This document shows positions 7,010 to 14,907 of a stretch of 51,932 nucleotides of DNA, one piece after another. The translations under genes were made by a program, and so were the position numbers. This stretch comes from Oscillospiraceae bacterium (GTDB taxonomy: Bacteria; Bacillota; Clostridia; Oscillospirales; Acutalibacteraceae), in NCBI GenBank assembly GCA_015066635.1, contig SVOA01000009.1:1-51932 (forward strand). Reading direction: 5' to 3'. The notes beneath the pieces are model-generated. The model was not told the origin of the DNA. It made no database searches and worked only from the letters and a program-made list of their open reading frames with translations. How positions within the stretch are numbered: the first letter of the stretch is position 1; the number at the start of each line of letters is the position of its first letter.

Positions 7010-8374
7010 ATGAGAAAAAGCATAAAGAAAATATACAAGCCTTTGCTGACGCTTGCAGGCGCTGCCGTTATTTCGGTGCTTGCGGCAGGTACGGTAATTT
7101 CGTTTGTCGGCTTTGACGGCGGAGATTACACCGTACCAGAGCTTGACCTGAGCGTAAAGCCCGAGGGTATCGGCGCACAGTACGATTATCTGTATGAGCT
7201 TGTAACTGTGGACGACTCGGCAGATTATCTGGCGCATCCCGACAGCGTACTGCTTAAAAACGGAAACATCCTTACAATGTATCCCAAAGGACACGGCAAG
7301 GGCGCCGTACTGAATAAGGTCAGCACGGACGGCGGAAAAAGCTGGAGCGGTAAAATCGAAAACACGCCCGCAAGCTGGGAAAATTCACTTGAGACGCCCA
7401 CGGTTTACAGACTGAAATTTACGGACGGCGTTACGGGGGATAAACTGATTATGATTTCGGCAAACCCGAAATGGCCCGGTATGGACACAAACGGCGGCTT
7501 TAACTGCTCGGTTTCTTCGGATGAGGGAGAAAACTGGACGGAATTCGAGTGCTTTTACGACAAGGACAGCGAAAACACAGTTATTCCGATAGTCGCGATG
7601 GCAAGTCTTACTCAGCTCAAAGAAAACGGCAGGTTTGTTGATAAGTGGATGGGCTTTTTCCACGACGCCGACTTTTATAACTATAAGACAATACTGACCT
7701 TTGACGGGGACGGAAACCCTCACTGGAGCGTGCCCGAAAAATACTTCTCCGATTACCGCGAAACCGAAAAAAAGGCAAAAATGTGCGAGGTTGAGGTTAT
7801 CAGAAGCGAGGGAGGTCAGGGAGACGAGCTGTGTCTGATTTCAAGGTCAAACAGCAAAAAAATGAATTCGCTTGTTTCCTTTTCCTCGGATGAGGGCAAA
7901 ACATGGTCGGAGCCAAAAGAGGTTCCTGCCGCGCTCAACGGCGAGAGGCATAAAGCCGAGTGGACTGCCGACGGCAGACTGTTTATTACCTTCCGTTCAA
8001 TAGAGAGAGGCAAAAAGGCAAGGGAAACCGTCGGTTTCAGGTTTTTCGGAACAAAGCACTGGTCGAGCGAGGGCTGGGTTGCCTGGGTAGGAAGCTATGA
8101 CGACCTTAAAAACGGAACCGAGGGACAGTACAGAATAAAGCTTGCCCATATTTATAAGAACGGGCAGACAGAGCCCTGCGACGATGCAAATGCCGATACG
8201 GGATACTGCGGCAACGTCGTGCTTGACGACGGAGTTATAGTAACCTCGACTTACGGAAACTTCAGTCCCGATTCAAAGACTTCGGACGGAGAACTCAGGA
8301 CTTATATCTGCTCCAAGAGGATAAATCTTCCGGACACGGACGAGTTAGTTAAAAATTATCTAAACGATAAATAA
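7010..8374 (+). CDS. Sialidase-fold (BNR/Asp-box) exoprotein
   Basis: Protein of 454 aa with a basic N-terminus (MRKSIKKIYK) and one hydrophobic segment at about residues 12-32, so it is exported or membrane-anchored. Three Asp boxes, the S-x-D-x-G-x-x-W hallmark of six-bladed sialidase propellers, are visible: STDGGKSW, SSDEGENW and SSDEGKTW. The usual N-terminal RIP motif with the first catalytic arginine is not seen; the equivalent place reads AHPDSVLLKNGNIL. It may therefore act on another glycan or not be a true sialidase. Good start with GAAAGGA upstream. Nineteen bases before a metallophosphoesterase gene, likely one operon. Confidence 0.75.
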   Translation: MRKSIKKIYKPLLTLAGAAVISVLAAGTVISFVGFDGGDYTVPELDLSVKPEGIGAQYDYLYELVTVDDSADYLAHPDSVLLKNGNILTMYPKGHGKGAVLNKVSTDGGKSWSGKIENTPASWENSLETPTVYRLKFTDGVTGDKLIMISANPKWPGMDTNGGFNCSVSSDEGENWTEFECFYDKDSENTVIPIVAMASLTQLKENGRFVDKWMGFFHDADFYNYKTILTFDGDGNPHWSVPEKYFSDYRETEKKAKMCEVEVIRSEGGQGDELCLISRSNSKKMNSLVSFSSDEGKTWSEPKEVPAALNGERHKAEWTADGRLFITFRSIERGKKARETVGFRFFGTKHWSSEGWVAWVGSYDDLKNGTEGQYRIKLAHIYKNGQTEPCDDANADTGYCGNVVLDDGVIVTSTYGNFSPDSKTSDGELRTYICSKRINLPDTDELVKNYLNDK

Positions 8375-8393
8375 CATAAAGAGGGGTATAAAT

Positions 8394-9725
8394 ATGAAAC
8401 CGTTTAAATTCTATCTTGTTACCGACACGCATTACTTTGAGCCGAGTCTCGGATGCTCGGGAGAGGCGTACGAAAACTATATGCGAAACGAGATGTACTG
8501 TCTTGCCGAGAGCAGCGAGATAGTCAGGGCAGTTTTTGCCCGTATCGCAGAGGACTCCGAAACCGACACGGTTATTATCCCAGGCGACCTTTCAAAGGAC
8601 GGGGAGAAGCAGAGCCACATAAGTTTTATCAAGGAACTTAAAAAACTCAAAGCGTCAGGCAAAAAGGTTTTTGTAATTACTGCGGGACACGATTATAACG
8701 ATAATCCGGGCGGTTACGTCGGCAGCGAGAAGGTTCCCGTTGAGGGTACGACTCTTGACGAGCTTTACGATTTATATTACGAATTCGGCTATTCCGAGGC
8801 GCTCAGCGTTGACAGACAGACGCTTTCCTATGTCGCGGAGGTTGCCGAGGGCGTAAGGATGATAGCATTCAACTGCGACTCCGACCGCAGCTTGAAGGGC
8901 AATATAGACGACAGACTTCTTGACTGGGCAAAGACCGAAATCGACAGGGCTAAGGCGGACGGATGCTTTATATTCGCAATAAACCACTATCCGATTATTC
9001 CTCCGGTACCCGTTTTTGACCTTATCGGAGACGCTCATATAAAGAATTGGCGCAGAGTCGCCTCGTTCCTTGCGGATAACGGAGTACATCTCGCGTTTAC
9101 GGGACATATGCATATACAGAGCATAAACGAATTCTATTCCGACAGCGGCAATAAATTCGTTGATATATGCACTTCGGTGCTTGTAGGCAGCCCTGCAAAG
9201 TACAGACATATTACAATCGAGGATGAGAACACGGTTGAAATTAAAACCGTTGACGTACCCGAATTCGGCAGAGACCTCGGAGGAAAAACTCCCGAGGAAT
9301 TCTTTGACGCAAGAGCGGAGTGGGCGGCGGTCAACAGGATAAACAGAGCGCTCGGCGGCTCCGAGGGAATGGTAAAATTCTTAAAGCAGAGAGCTTCAAA
9401 GATTTTCAATAACAAGACTCTCGGTCAGCTCGGCAGAATGCTCTGCATCAAGGTTGACCCGAGCATTAAGGACAAGAAATTCACAACCTTTGCCGGTGAA
9501 ATGGCGCGCGACATATTCAAGGGTGACCAGCCTTATGTTGAAGGCACTCCCGAATACGACGCCGTAAACAGATTTCTTTCGAGATTCGGCTTTGTTCTCG
9601 GCAAGGTTTCAAAGAAGCTTGCAAAGGACGGGGAAGCGCCTGATTTAAAGGCCATGGTGCTCGGCACTATCGGCAATTCAAAGGGCTTTTCCGACAACAA
9701 TGCGACAGTAAAACTTGATAAATAA
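8394..9725 (+). CDS. Metallophosphoesterase (calcineurin-like)
   Basis: Predicted phosphatase/phosphodiesterase of 443 aa. The five metal-binding motifs are in order: the D-x-H of LVTDTHYF near residue 12, GDLSKDG near 65, a G-H-D motif in TAGHDYND in place of the usual G-N-H, the conserved His in FAINHYP, and FTGHMHIQ. The C-terminal 150 residues are less conserved. No signal peptide is seen, so it is probably cytoplasmic. The substrate is unknown. GAGGGG upstream of the ATG; co-transcribed with the sialidase-like gene and closed by a terminator at 9730-9760. Confidence 0.88.
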   Translation: MKPFKFYLVTDTHYFEPSLGCSGEAYENYMRNEMYCLAESSEIVRAVFARIAEDSETDTVIIPGDLSKDGEKQSHISFIKELKKLKASGKKVFVITAGHDYNDNPGGYVGSEKVPVEGTTLDELYDLYYEFGYSEALSVDRQTLSYVAEVAEGVRMIAFNCDSDRSLKGNIDDRLLDWAKTEIDRAKADGCFIFAINHYPIIPPVPVFDLIGDAHIKNWRRVASFLADNGVHLAFTGHMHIQSINEFYSDSGNKFVDICTSVLVGSPAKYRHITIEDENTVEIKTVDVPEFGRDLGGKTPEEFFDARAEWAAVNRINRALGGSEGMVKFLKQRASKIFNNKTLGQLGRMLCIKVDPSIKDKKFTTFAGEMARDIFKGDQPYVEGTPEYDAVNRFLSRFGFVLGKVSKKLAKDGEAPDLKAMVLGTIGNSKGFSDNNATVKLDK

Positions 9726-9729
9726 TTCT

Positions 9730-9760
9730 AACCGTCCGCAGCTTTTCTGCGGGCGGTTTT
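9730..9760 (+). terminator. Terminator after the metallophosphoesterase
   Basis: A 12-bp stem (AACCGTCCGCAG with CTGCGGGCGGTT, one G-T pair) around loop CTTTT, followed by a short T-run. Confidence 0.85.
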
Positions 9761-9776
9761 CGGATGTGCCGTTTAT

Positions 9777-9805
9777 TTGACATAAATGCCGTATTATGGT
9801 ATATT
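9777..9805 (+). promoter_or_regulatory. Promoter of the glycan export operon
   Basis: TTGACA (9777-9782), 17 bases, TATATT (9800-9805): a strong sigma-A-type promoter directly after the preceding terminator and 47 bases before the ABC permease. Confidence 0.75.
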
Positions 9806-9852
9806 TTAATATAATGTATTTTTTGACTTTTTACTGAAAAGGTAGTGTGAAA

Positions 9853-10815
9853 ATGACAAAAAACAAGATTTCGGTTCTTCTCTGTATTCTGGCGGGACTC
9901 GGCGGTGCGGCGTATTCGCTCTTCACGGCGGGTAAAATCAGCCTTGCAACGCTTGACATAGAAAGAATTATCATATTTACGCTCGGCACGGCGCTTGTAA
10001 CGGGCGCAGTTATTTTCCTGATAGTTTATCTTAAAGGAATAGGCCCAAATATCGCCGTGTTTAAAAAGTATAAATACCTTCTCGCAAACCTCATTTCAAG
10101 AGATTTAAAGGTCAAGTACAGACGCAGTATGCTCGGCTTCCTGTGGAGCATACTCAATCCGCTTCTCATGGCGCTTGTCATAAACGCGGTTTTTTCAAGA
10201 ATTTTTAAATTTCAGGTTGAGTATTTCATTGTCTATTATCTGACGGGCTCGCTCATCTTTAACTTTATGACGGAAGCCACGACGGGCTCGCTTACCTCGG
10301 TTATTTCGGCGGCTTCGCTTATCAAGAAGGTTTATATACCAAAGTATATTTTCCCGCTTGAGAAGTGTATGTTTGCGTTTGTAAATATGCTGTTTTCGTC
10401 GGTTGCGGTTATCGTGGTAATACTGATAGTCAGGATGCCTGTTTCGTGGACGGCTCTGCTGTTCTTTTTCCCGATGATTTGCGCGCTTGTTTTCAGTCTG
10501 GGACTCAGTCTCATACTGTCGGCGCTCAACGTATTTTTCAGGGACATAGGGCATCTTTACACCGTCTGGACGGTGGCGTGGATGTATCTGACACCCGTTA
10601 TCTATCCTGCGGAGGTTATACCCGAAAGACTGCTCCCGATAATGCATTTAAACCCGATGTTCCACTATGTAACATATTTCAGGGACGTGGTTATGTATGC
10701 AACGGTTCCGGGCCTTCAGACGCATATTATCTGTCTTGTATATGCGTTTACCTTCCTCGGACTCGGACTTGTGATTTTCAAAAAGCAGCAGGACAGATTT
10801 ATTCTTTACATTTAA
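9853..10815 (+). CDS. ABC-2 type polysaccharide export permease
   Basis: Membrane subunit of a TagGH/Wzm-Wzt-type exporter that moves lipid-linked surface polysaccharide or teichoic acid across the membrane. It has two extra N-terminal hydrophobic helices (about residues 6-60), then the family core beginning YLLANLISRDLKVKYRRSMLGFLWSILNP, with six further helices and the motif LNVFFRDIGHLY near 230. The ATG at 9853 was chosen (AAAAGG 10 bases ahead); a GTG at 9847, two codons upstream, is possible. An ABC ATPase follows after 12 bases. The two N-terminal helices are not part of the usual permease. Confidence 0.9.
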   Translation: MTKNKISVLLCILAGLGGAAYSLFTAGKISLATLDIERIIIFTLGTALVTGAVIFLIVYLKGIGPNIAVFKKYKYLLANLISRDLKVKYRRSMLGFLWSILNPLLMALVINAVFSRIFKFQVEYFIVYYLTGSLIFNFMTEATTGSLTSVISAASLIKKVYIPKYIFPLEKCMFAFVNMLFSSVAVIVVILIVRMPVSWTALLFFFPMICALVFSLGLSLILSALNVFFRDIGHLYTVWTVAWMYLTPVIYPAEVIPERLLPIMHLNPMFHYVTYFRDVVMYATVPGLQTHIICLVYAFTFLGLGLVIFKKQQDRFILYI

Positions 10816-10827
10816 GGAGGCGGTACT

Positions 10828-11574
10828 GTGGATAATATTATAGAGCTTCAGAATGTCAGTATGCGCTTCAATATGTCAAAAGAGCGCGTTGACAGCATAA
10901 AGGAATATATAATAAGATTTGTCAAGCACCAGCTTCAGTTTGAGGAATTCTTTGCGCTGCGGGACATCAACCTCGGCATTAAACCGGGCGAGGTTGTCGG
11001 AATAGTCGGACTTAACGGCTCGGGCAAGAGTACCATGCTCAAGGTCATATCGGGCATATTAAAGCCCTCGACGGGTACGGTTGCGGTCAGAGGCTCGGTT
11101 TCGCCGCTTATAGAGCTCGGCGCAGGCTTTGACTTTGACCTGACGGCGCGTGAAAATGTTTTCCTTAACGGTTCCGTGCTCGGTTTCTCAAAGCAGACCA
11201 TGGCAGAGAAGATGTATGACATTATCGACTTTGCGGAGCTTCGCGACTTTATGGACGTTGCGATAAAAAATTACAGCTCGGGTATGGTTGCCCGACTCGG
11301 CTTCTCGATAGCGACCATAACAAAACCCGACATACTGATAGTTGACGAAATTCTCTCGGTCGGAGATTTCCTTTTCCAGCAGAAGTGCGAGCAGAGAATT
11401 GCAGAGATGATGAGCGGAGGCACGACTGTTATTATCGTTTCGCATTCGCTTGAGCAGATAGAACGACTTTGTTCAAGGGTTGTCTGGCTGTCCAAGGGCA
11501 ATATTATAATGGACGGCACCACAAAGGAAGTCTGCGAGGCATACAGAAATAAGGCAGGCAAGGACGGGGAGTAA
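10828..11574 (+). CDS. ABC polysaccharide exporter ATP-binding protein
   Basis: ATPase partner of the preceding permease (248 aa, TagH/Wzt class). Walker A GLNGSGKST near residue 63, signature YSSGMVARLGF, Walker B ILIVDEILSVGD and the switch His in VSHSLEQIERLC are all present. The N-terminal ~25 residues (MRFNMSKERVDSIKEYIIRF) are typical of this export class. It ends after the ATPase domain, so it lacks the C-terminal carbohydrate-binding domain of long Wzt proteins. It uses a GTG start with GGAGG seven bases upstream. Confidence 0.93.
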   Translation: MDNIIELQNVSMRFNMSKERVDSIKEYIIRFVKHQLQFEEFFALRDINLGIKPGEVVGIVGLNGSGKSTMLKVISGILKPSTGTVAVRGSVSPLIELGAGFDFDLTARENVFLNGSVLGFSKQTMAEKMYDIIDFAELRDFMDVAIKNYSSGMVARLGFSIATITKPDILIVDEILSVGDFLFQQKCEQRIAEMMSGGTTVIIVSHSLEQIERLCSRVVWLSKGNIIMDGTTKEVCEAYRNKAGKDGE

Positions 11575-11578
11575 AAAT

Positions 11579-13558
11579 ATGGCTGATATGAAGGAATGGA
11601 CTGAGCTTGAAAGACTCAGAAGAAAGAATGAAAAGCTTGAGAAGGAAGTTCATAAGCTTCAGATTTCATCTGCAAGGCAAAATGAAACAATAAACCGACT
11701 CAATTCCGATATTGCTTCAATCAAAAACTCAAAAAGCTGGAAAATCACAAAGCCTTTAAGGGCGATAGCAAGCCTGTGGTTGCTGATTGTAAAGGCGTTT
11801 TATTTCTTTAAGAGAAACGGCTTCAAGGCAACACTTCGCAGAATCTTTAAGCGCAGTGCTGCAAATCAGTATGTCAGCAGCAGCTTTGATATTTTTAACA
11901 GAATACCCGACAAGGTAAGACAGAAAGAGGAAAATGCGGTCTTTGACAGGGAAGTTAAATTCAGCATTATTGTTCCTCTGTATAACACTCCCGAAAATCT
12001 GCTGTGTGAGATGATAGATTCCGTAAAGGCTCAGACCTATAAAAGCTGGGAACTGTGCCTTGCTGACGGAAGCGATGACGAGCATAAATATGTTGAGAAA
12101 ATCGTCAGGGATTATATTAAAAATGACAACAGAATAAAATACAAAAGACTTGAAAAGAATCTCGGCATATCCGAGAATACAAACGCCTGTATTGATATGG
12201 CAACGGGCGATTATATAGCACTTTTTGACCACGATGATATACTGCATCCGAGCGCGCTTTATAAATATGCAGAGGCTATATGTAAAAAGAATGCAGATTT
12301 CATTTACTGTGATGAGGACAAGTTTGATGAGCTCGGCAAGGGCTTCTATGACCCGTTCTTCAAGCCCGATTTTGCTCCCGATAATTTAAGGGCGAATAAC
12401 TATATCTGCCACTTTACGGTATTCTCAAGGGAGCTTATGGATAAGGCAGGCAAATTCCGTAAGGAGTTTGACGGCTCACAGGATCACGATATTATTCTGC
12501 GTCTTACAGAAAAGGCGCAGAATATAGTTCATATCCCCGAGATACTTTACCACTGGCGTGTCAGCAAGGTGTCGGTTGCCTCTGACCCATATGCAAAGCC
12601 TTATACCATTCAGGCAGGTATCAATGCGGTTTCCGAGCACCTTGAGAGAATTGGACTCAAGGGCACGGTTGAAAGTACGCCCGTTCATCCGAATATTTAC
12701 AGAATAAGATATGAAATTAAGGATAATCCCCTTGTTTCCATTCTCATTCCAAACTATAATCATATTTCGGAGCTTGCAACCTGCATAGATTCCATAAGGG
12801 AAAAGTCAACTTATGAAAACTATGAAATAATAATTATTGAGAATAATTCCGATAAGCGTACATTTGAGTACTATGATACGCTTAAGGATGACCCGAAAAT
12901 TAAGGTAATCGTTTATCATCCCGAAGGCGGTTTCAACTACTCGGCTATTAACAATTTCGGCGCAAAGCATGCAAACGGAGATTATCTTTTACTGTTAAAC
13001 AACGATGTTGAGATTATTTCTCCCGACTGGATTGAAGAAATGCTTATGCTGTGTCAGCGTGATGAGGTAGGTGCGACAGGTGCAAAGCTGTACTATCCCG
13101 ATGATACTATCCAGCATGCGGGCGTTGTGCTCGGCGTTTTAACGCTTGCGGGACACTCATTCAAAAACCAGCCCAGAGAAACTCCCGGTTATTTCGGCAG
13201 AGCCTGTTATCAGCAGGATTTGACTGCCTGTACGGCAGCATGCTTAATGGTTAAGAAAAGTGTGTATGAGGAAATCGGCGGATTTGACGAAAAGTTTGCG
13301 GTTGCCTTTAACGATATCGACCTTTGTATGAGAATCAGGCAAAAGGGGTATCTTATTACATTCACTCCCTTTGCTGAGCTTTATCACTATGAGTCAAAGT
13401 CGAGAGGAATCGAGGATACGCCCGAAAAGGTTGCGCGTTTCAGCGGAGAAATTCAGCGCTTTTTTGACAAGTGGGACAAGGAGCTTAAGGCGGGCGACCC
13501 GTATTATAACCCGAATCTTACGCTTGACAGAGAGGACTTCTCTTTGAGAAACGGATAA
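11579..13558 (+). CDS. Two-domain family 2 glycosyltransferase
   Basis: Protein of 659 aa that would add sugars to the exported glycan. It begins with a coiled coil (about residues 8-50: ERLRRKNEKLEKEVHKLQ), a short hydrophobic stretch (LWLLIVKAFYFF), then two GT2 (GT-A) domains. The first opens FSIIVPLYNTPENLL near 123 with the DHDD metal-binding motif near 216; the second opens VSILIPNYNHISEL near 383 with the NNDVE motif and ends near 630. Both copies keep their aspartates, so it may make a two-sugar unit. It starts four bases after the ABC ATPase stop and is clearly in the same operon. Confidence 0.92.
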   Translation: MADMKEWTELERLRRKNEKLEKEVHKLQISSARQNETINRLNSDIASIKNSKSWKITKPLRAIASLWLLIVKAFYFFKRNGFKATLRRIFKRSAANQYVSSSFDIFNRIPDKVRQKEENAVFDREVKFSIIVPLYNTPENLLCEMIDSVKAQTYKSWELCLADGSDDEHKYVEKIVRDYIKNDNRIKYKRLEKNLGISENTNACIDMATGDYIALFDHDDILHPSALYKYAEAICKKNADFIYCDEDKFDELGKGFYDPFFKPDFAPDNLRANNYICHFTVFSRELMDKAGKFRKEFDGSQDHDIILRLTEKAQNIVHIPEILYHWRVSKVSVASDPYAKPYTIQAGINAVSEHLERIGLKGTVESTPVHPNIYRIRYEIKDNPLVSILIPNYNHISELATCIDSIREKSTYENYEIIIIENNSDKRTFEYYDTLKDDPKIKVIVYHPEGGFNYSAINNFGAKHANGDYLLLLNNDVEIISPDWIEEMLMLCQRDEVGATGAKLYYPDDTIQHAGVVLGVLTLAGHSFKNQPRETPGYFGRACYQQDLTACTAACLMVKKSVYEEIGGFDEKFAVAFNDIDLCMRIRQKGYLITFTPFAELYHYESKSRGIEDTPEKVARFSGEIQRFFDKWDKELKAGDPYYNPNLTLDREDFSLRNG

Positions 13559-13565
13559 TGGTAAT

Positions 13566-14040
13566 ATGTCTGAGCTTTCGGTTTACGGAAGTGAAAACAA
13601 GTATCTGCCGACCTTTGACGAAGCTTTGAAGCTCTCGCATAGGCTTGACGCTGTTTTGGAAAAGGACAACTATGCAAAGGACGGAGCCTATGCCGTAAGA
13701 AGTCTTTATCTTGACAGTGCAGACAGGCACTCGGGCTGTTTCGCTTGCGGGTATGTATATCACGGACAGCGAAAAGGATATGACGCACTACGGTCTGCCG
13801 AGGTTAACTCTCGGAGCAGGCGAAAGCCTGACGGTTTACTGTGAGAGCAACTATCACGCGCTCAATGAGTATATATGCAACTTTAACCTCGGCAACGGGG
13901 AAACGCTTTATCTTTACAACTCTGACACCCGGGAAATTGAGGACAGCGTTTTTATGAAGCGTATGGGAAGCAACGAAACATATAAACGGCTGCCCGGCTG
14001 CGACACTTTCAGATTTGTTAAAATAAAAGAAGGACCGTGA
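13566..14040 (+). pseudogene. Chimeric relic: VTC-domain start joined to lamin-tail end
   Basis: Two reading frames carry parts of two different proteins. From the ATG at 13566 to about 13720 the frame encodes KYLPTFDEALKLSHRLDAV and AYAVRSLYLDSADR, which matches the opening of VTC-type polyphosphate polymerase domains, including the RSLYxD strand. From about 13725 to the stop at 14040 another frame encodes AVSLAGMYITDSEKD, LPRLTLGAGESLTVYCES and GETLYLYNSDTREIEDSV, the pattern of a lamin-tail domain as found in CotH-type surface proteins. VTC and CotH genes are often neighbours. The simplest reading is that one deletion removed the rest of both genes and left an out-of-frame scar. The first frame runs to 13844 with unrelated residues, and the second has an ATG at 13711 but no ribosome binding site. 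Confidence 0.7.
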
Positions 14041-14059
14041 AAAAATCACGGTCCTTTAA
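14030..14059. terminator. Bidirectional terminator before nadC
   Basis: AGGACCGTGA (14031-14040), loop AAAAA, TCACGGTCCT (14046-14055), then TTAAT. The stem includes the stop codon of the chimeric relic. In the other direction a T-rich run follows, so it also serves nadC. Confidence 0.85.
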
Positions 14060-14070
14060 TTTACGGTTTT

Positions 14071-14907
14071 TTATTTCATTTTCATTGATATATCAAAAGC
14101 CTTTACCGAGTGGGTAAGCGCGCCCAGCGAGATAATATCGACTCCCGTTTCGGCAACCTCGCGGACATTGTCGAGAGTGATGCCTCCCGACGCTTCGGTC
14201 TTTGCTCTGCCGCCTATTATGCCTATGGCGCTTCTCATCATTTCGTTTGACATATTGTCAAGCATTATGATATCTGCTCCGGCGTCGGCGGCTTGATTTA
14301 CCTCGTCCAAATCTCTTGTTTCAACCTCGATTTTTACGGTGTGTCCGAGCTTTGAACGCAGTTTGTTTACGGCTCCCGTGATTCCTCCCGCCGCGTCAAT
14401 GTGATTGTCCTTGAGCATAGCGCAGTCGGAGAGGTTAAAGCGGTGGTTTCTGCCGCCGCCGCAGGTAACCGCATATTTCTGAAGCGCACGCATACCGGGC
14501 AGAGTTTTGCGCGTGTCGGTTATCTGAGCGCCCGTGCCCTCGCAAAGTCTGACAGCCCTGTTTGTCGCAGTAGCAATACCCGACATATGCTGTATGAGGT
14601 TGAGTGCAGTTCTCTCGCCCTTTAAAAGCAGGGTAGTGTGTCCCGAGAATTCGGCAATTACGTCGCCTTTTTTAACCGCGTCGCCGTCCTTAAAGTAAAC
14701 CTTCTTTTTAAAGTCGGGGTCGAGCAGTTCAAAAACTCTCATCGCAACATCAATGCCGCAGAGAATTCCCTCTGCCTTGGCAACGAAGTAAGCGTCGTTT
14801 TTTTGCTCCTCGTCTATGAGGTAATCTGCGGATATATCGACATAATTTATGTCCTCTTTGAGCGCGGTATTGATTATTTCGTCAACATAGAAGGAAGGTA
14901 AAATCAT
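14071..14907 (-). CDS. nadC: Nicotinate-nucleotide pyrophosphorylase (carboxylating)
   Basis: Quinolinate phosphoribosyltransferase, converting quinolinate and PRPP to nicotinate mononucleotide in de novo NAD synthesis. The 278-residue product shows the family signatures: the RTALNLIQHMSGIATAT segment, TRKTLPGMRALQKYAV, the GGGRNHRFNLSD loop, MLKDNHI, and the C-terminal EASGGITLDNVREVAETGVDIISLGALTHS. The start overlaps the nadB stop by four bases, so translation is coupled. nadA is not present in this operon. Confidence 0.96.
   Translation of the reverse strand: MILPSFYVDEIINTALKEDINYVDISADYLIDEEQKNDAYFVAKAEGILCGIDVAMRVFELLDPDFKKKVYFKDGDAVKKGDVIAEFSGHTTLLLKGERTALNLIQHMSGIATATNRAVRLCEGTGAQITDTRKTLPGMRALQKYAVTCGGGRNHRFNLSDCAMLKDNHIDAAGGITGAVNKLRSKLGHTVKIEVETRDLDEVNQAADAGADIIMLDNMSNEMMRSAIGIIGGRAKTEASGGITLDNVREVAETGVDIISLGALTHSVKAFDISMKMK

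Noticed and set aside
13711-14040. The lamin-tail frame as an independent small gene
   Set aside because: It has no ribosome binding site before its ATG at 13711, and the first residues after it are out of frame VTC sequence; it is better explained as the 3' end of a deleted gene.
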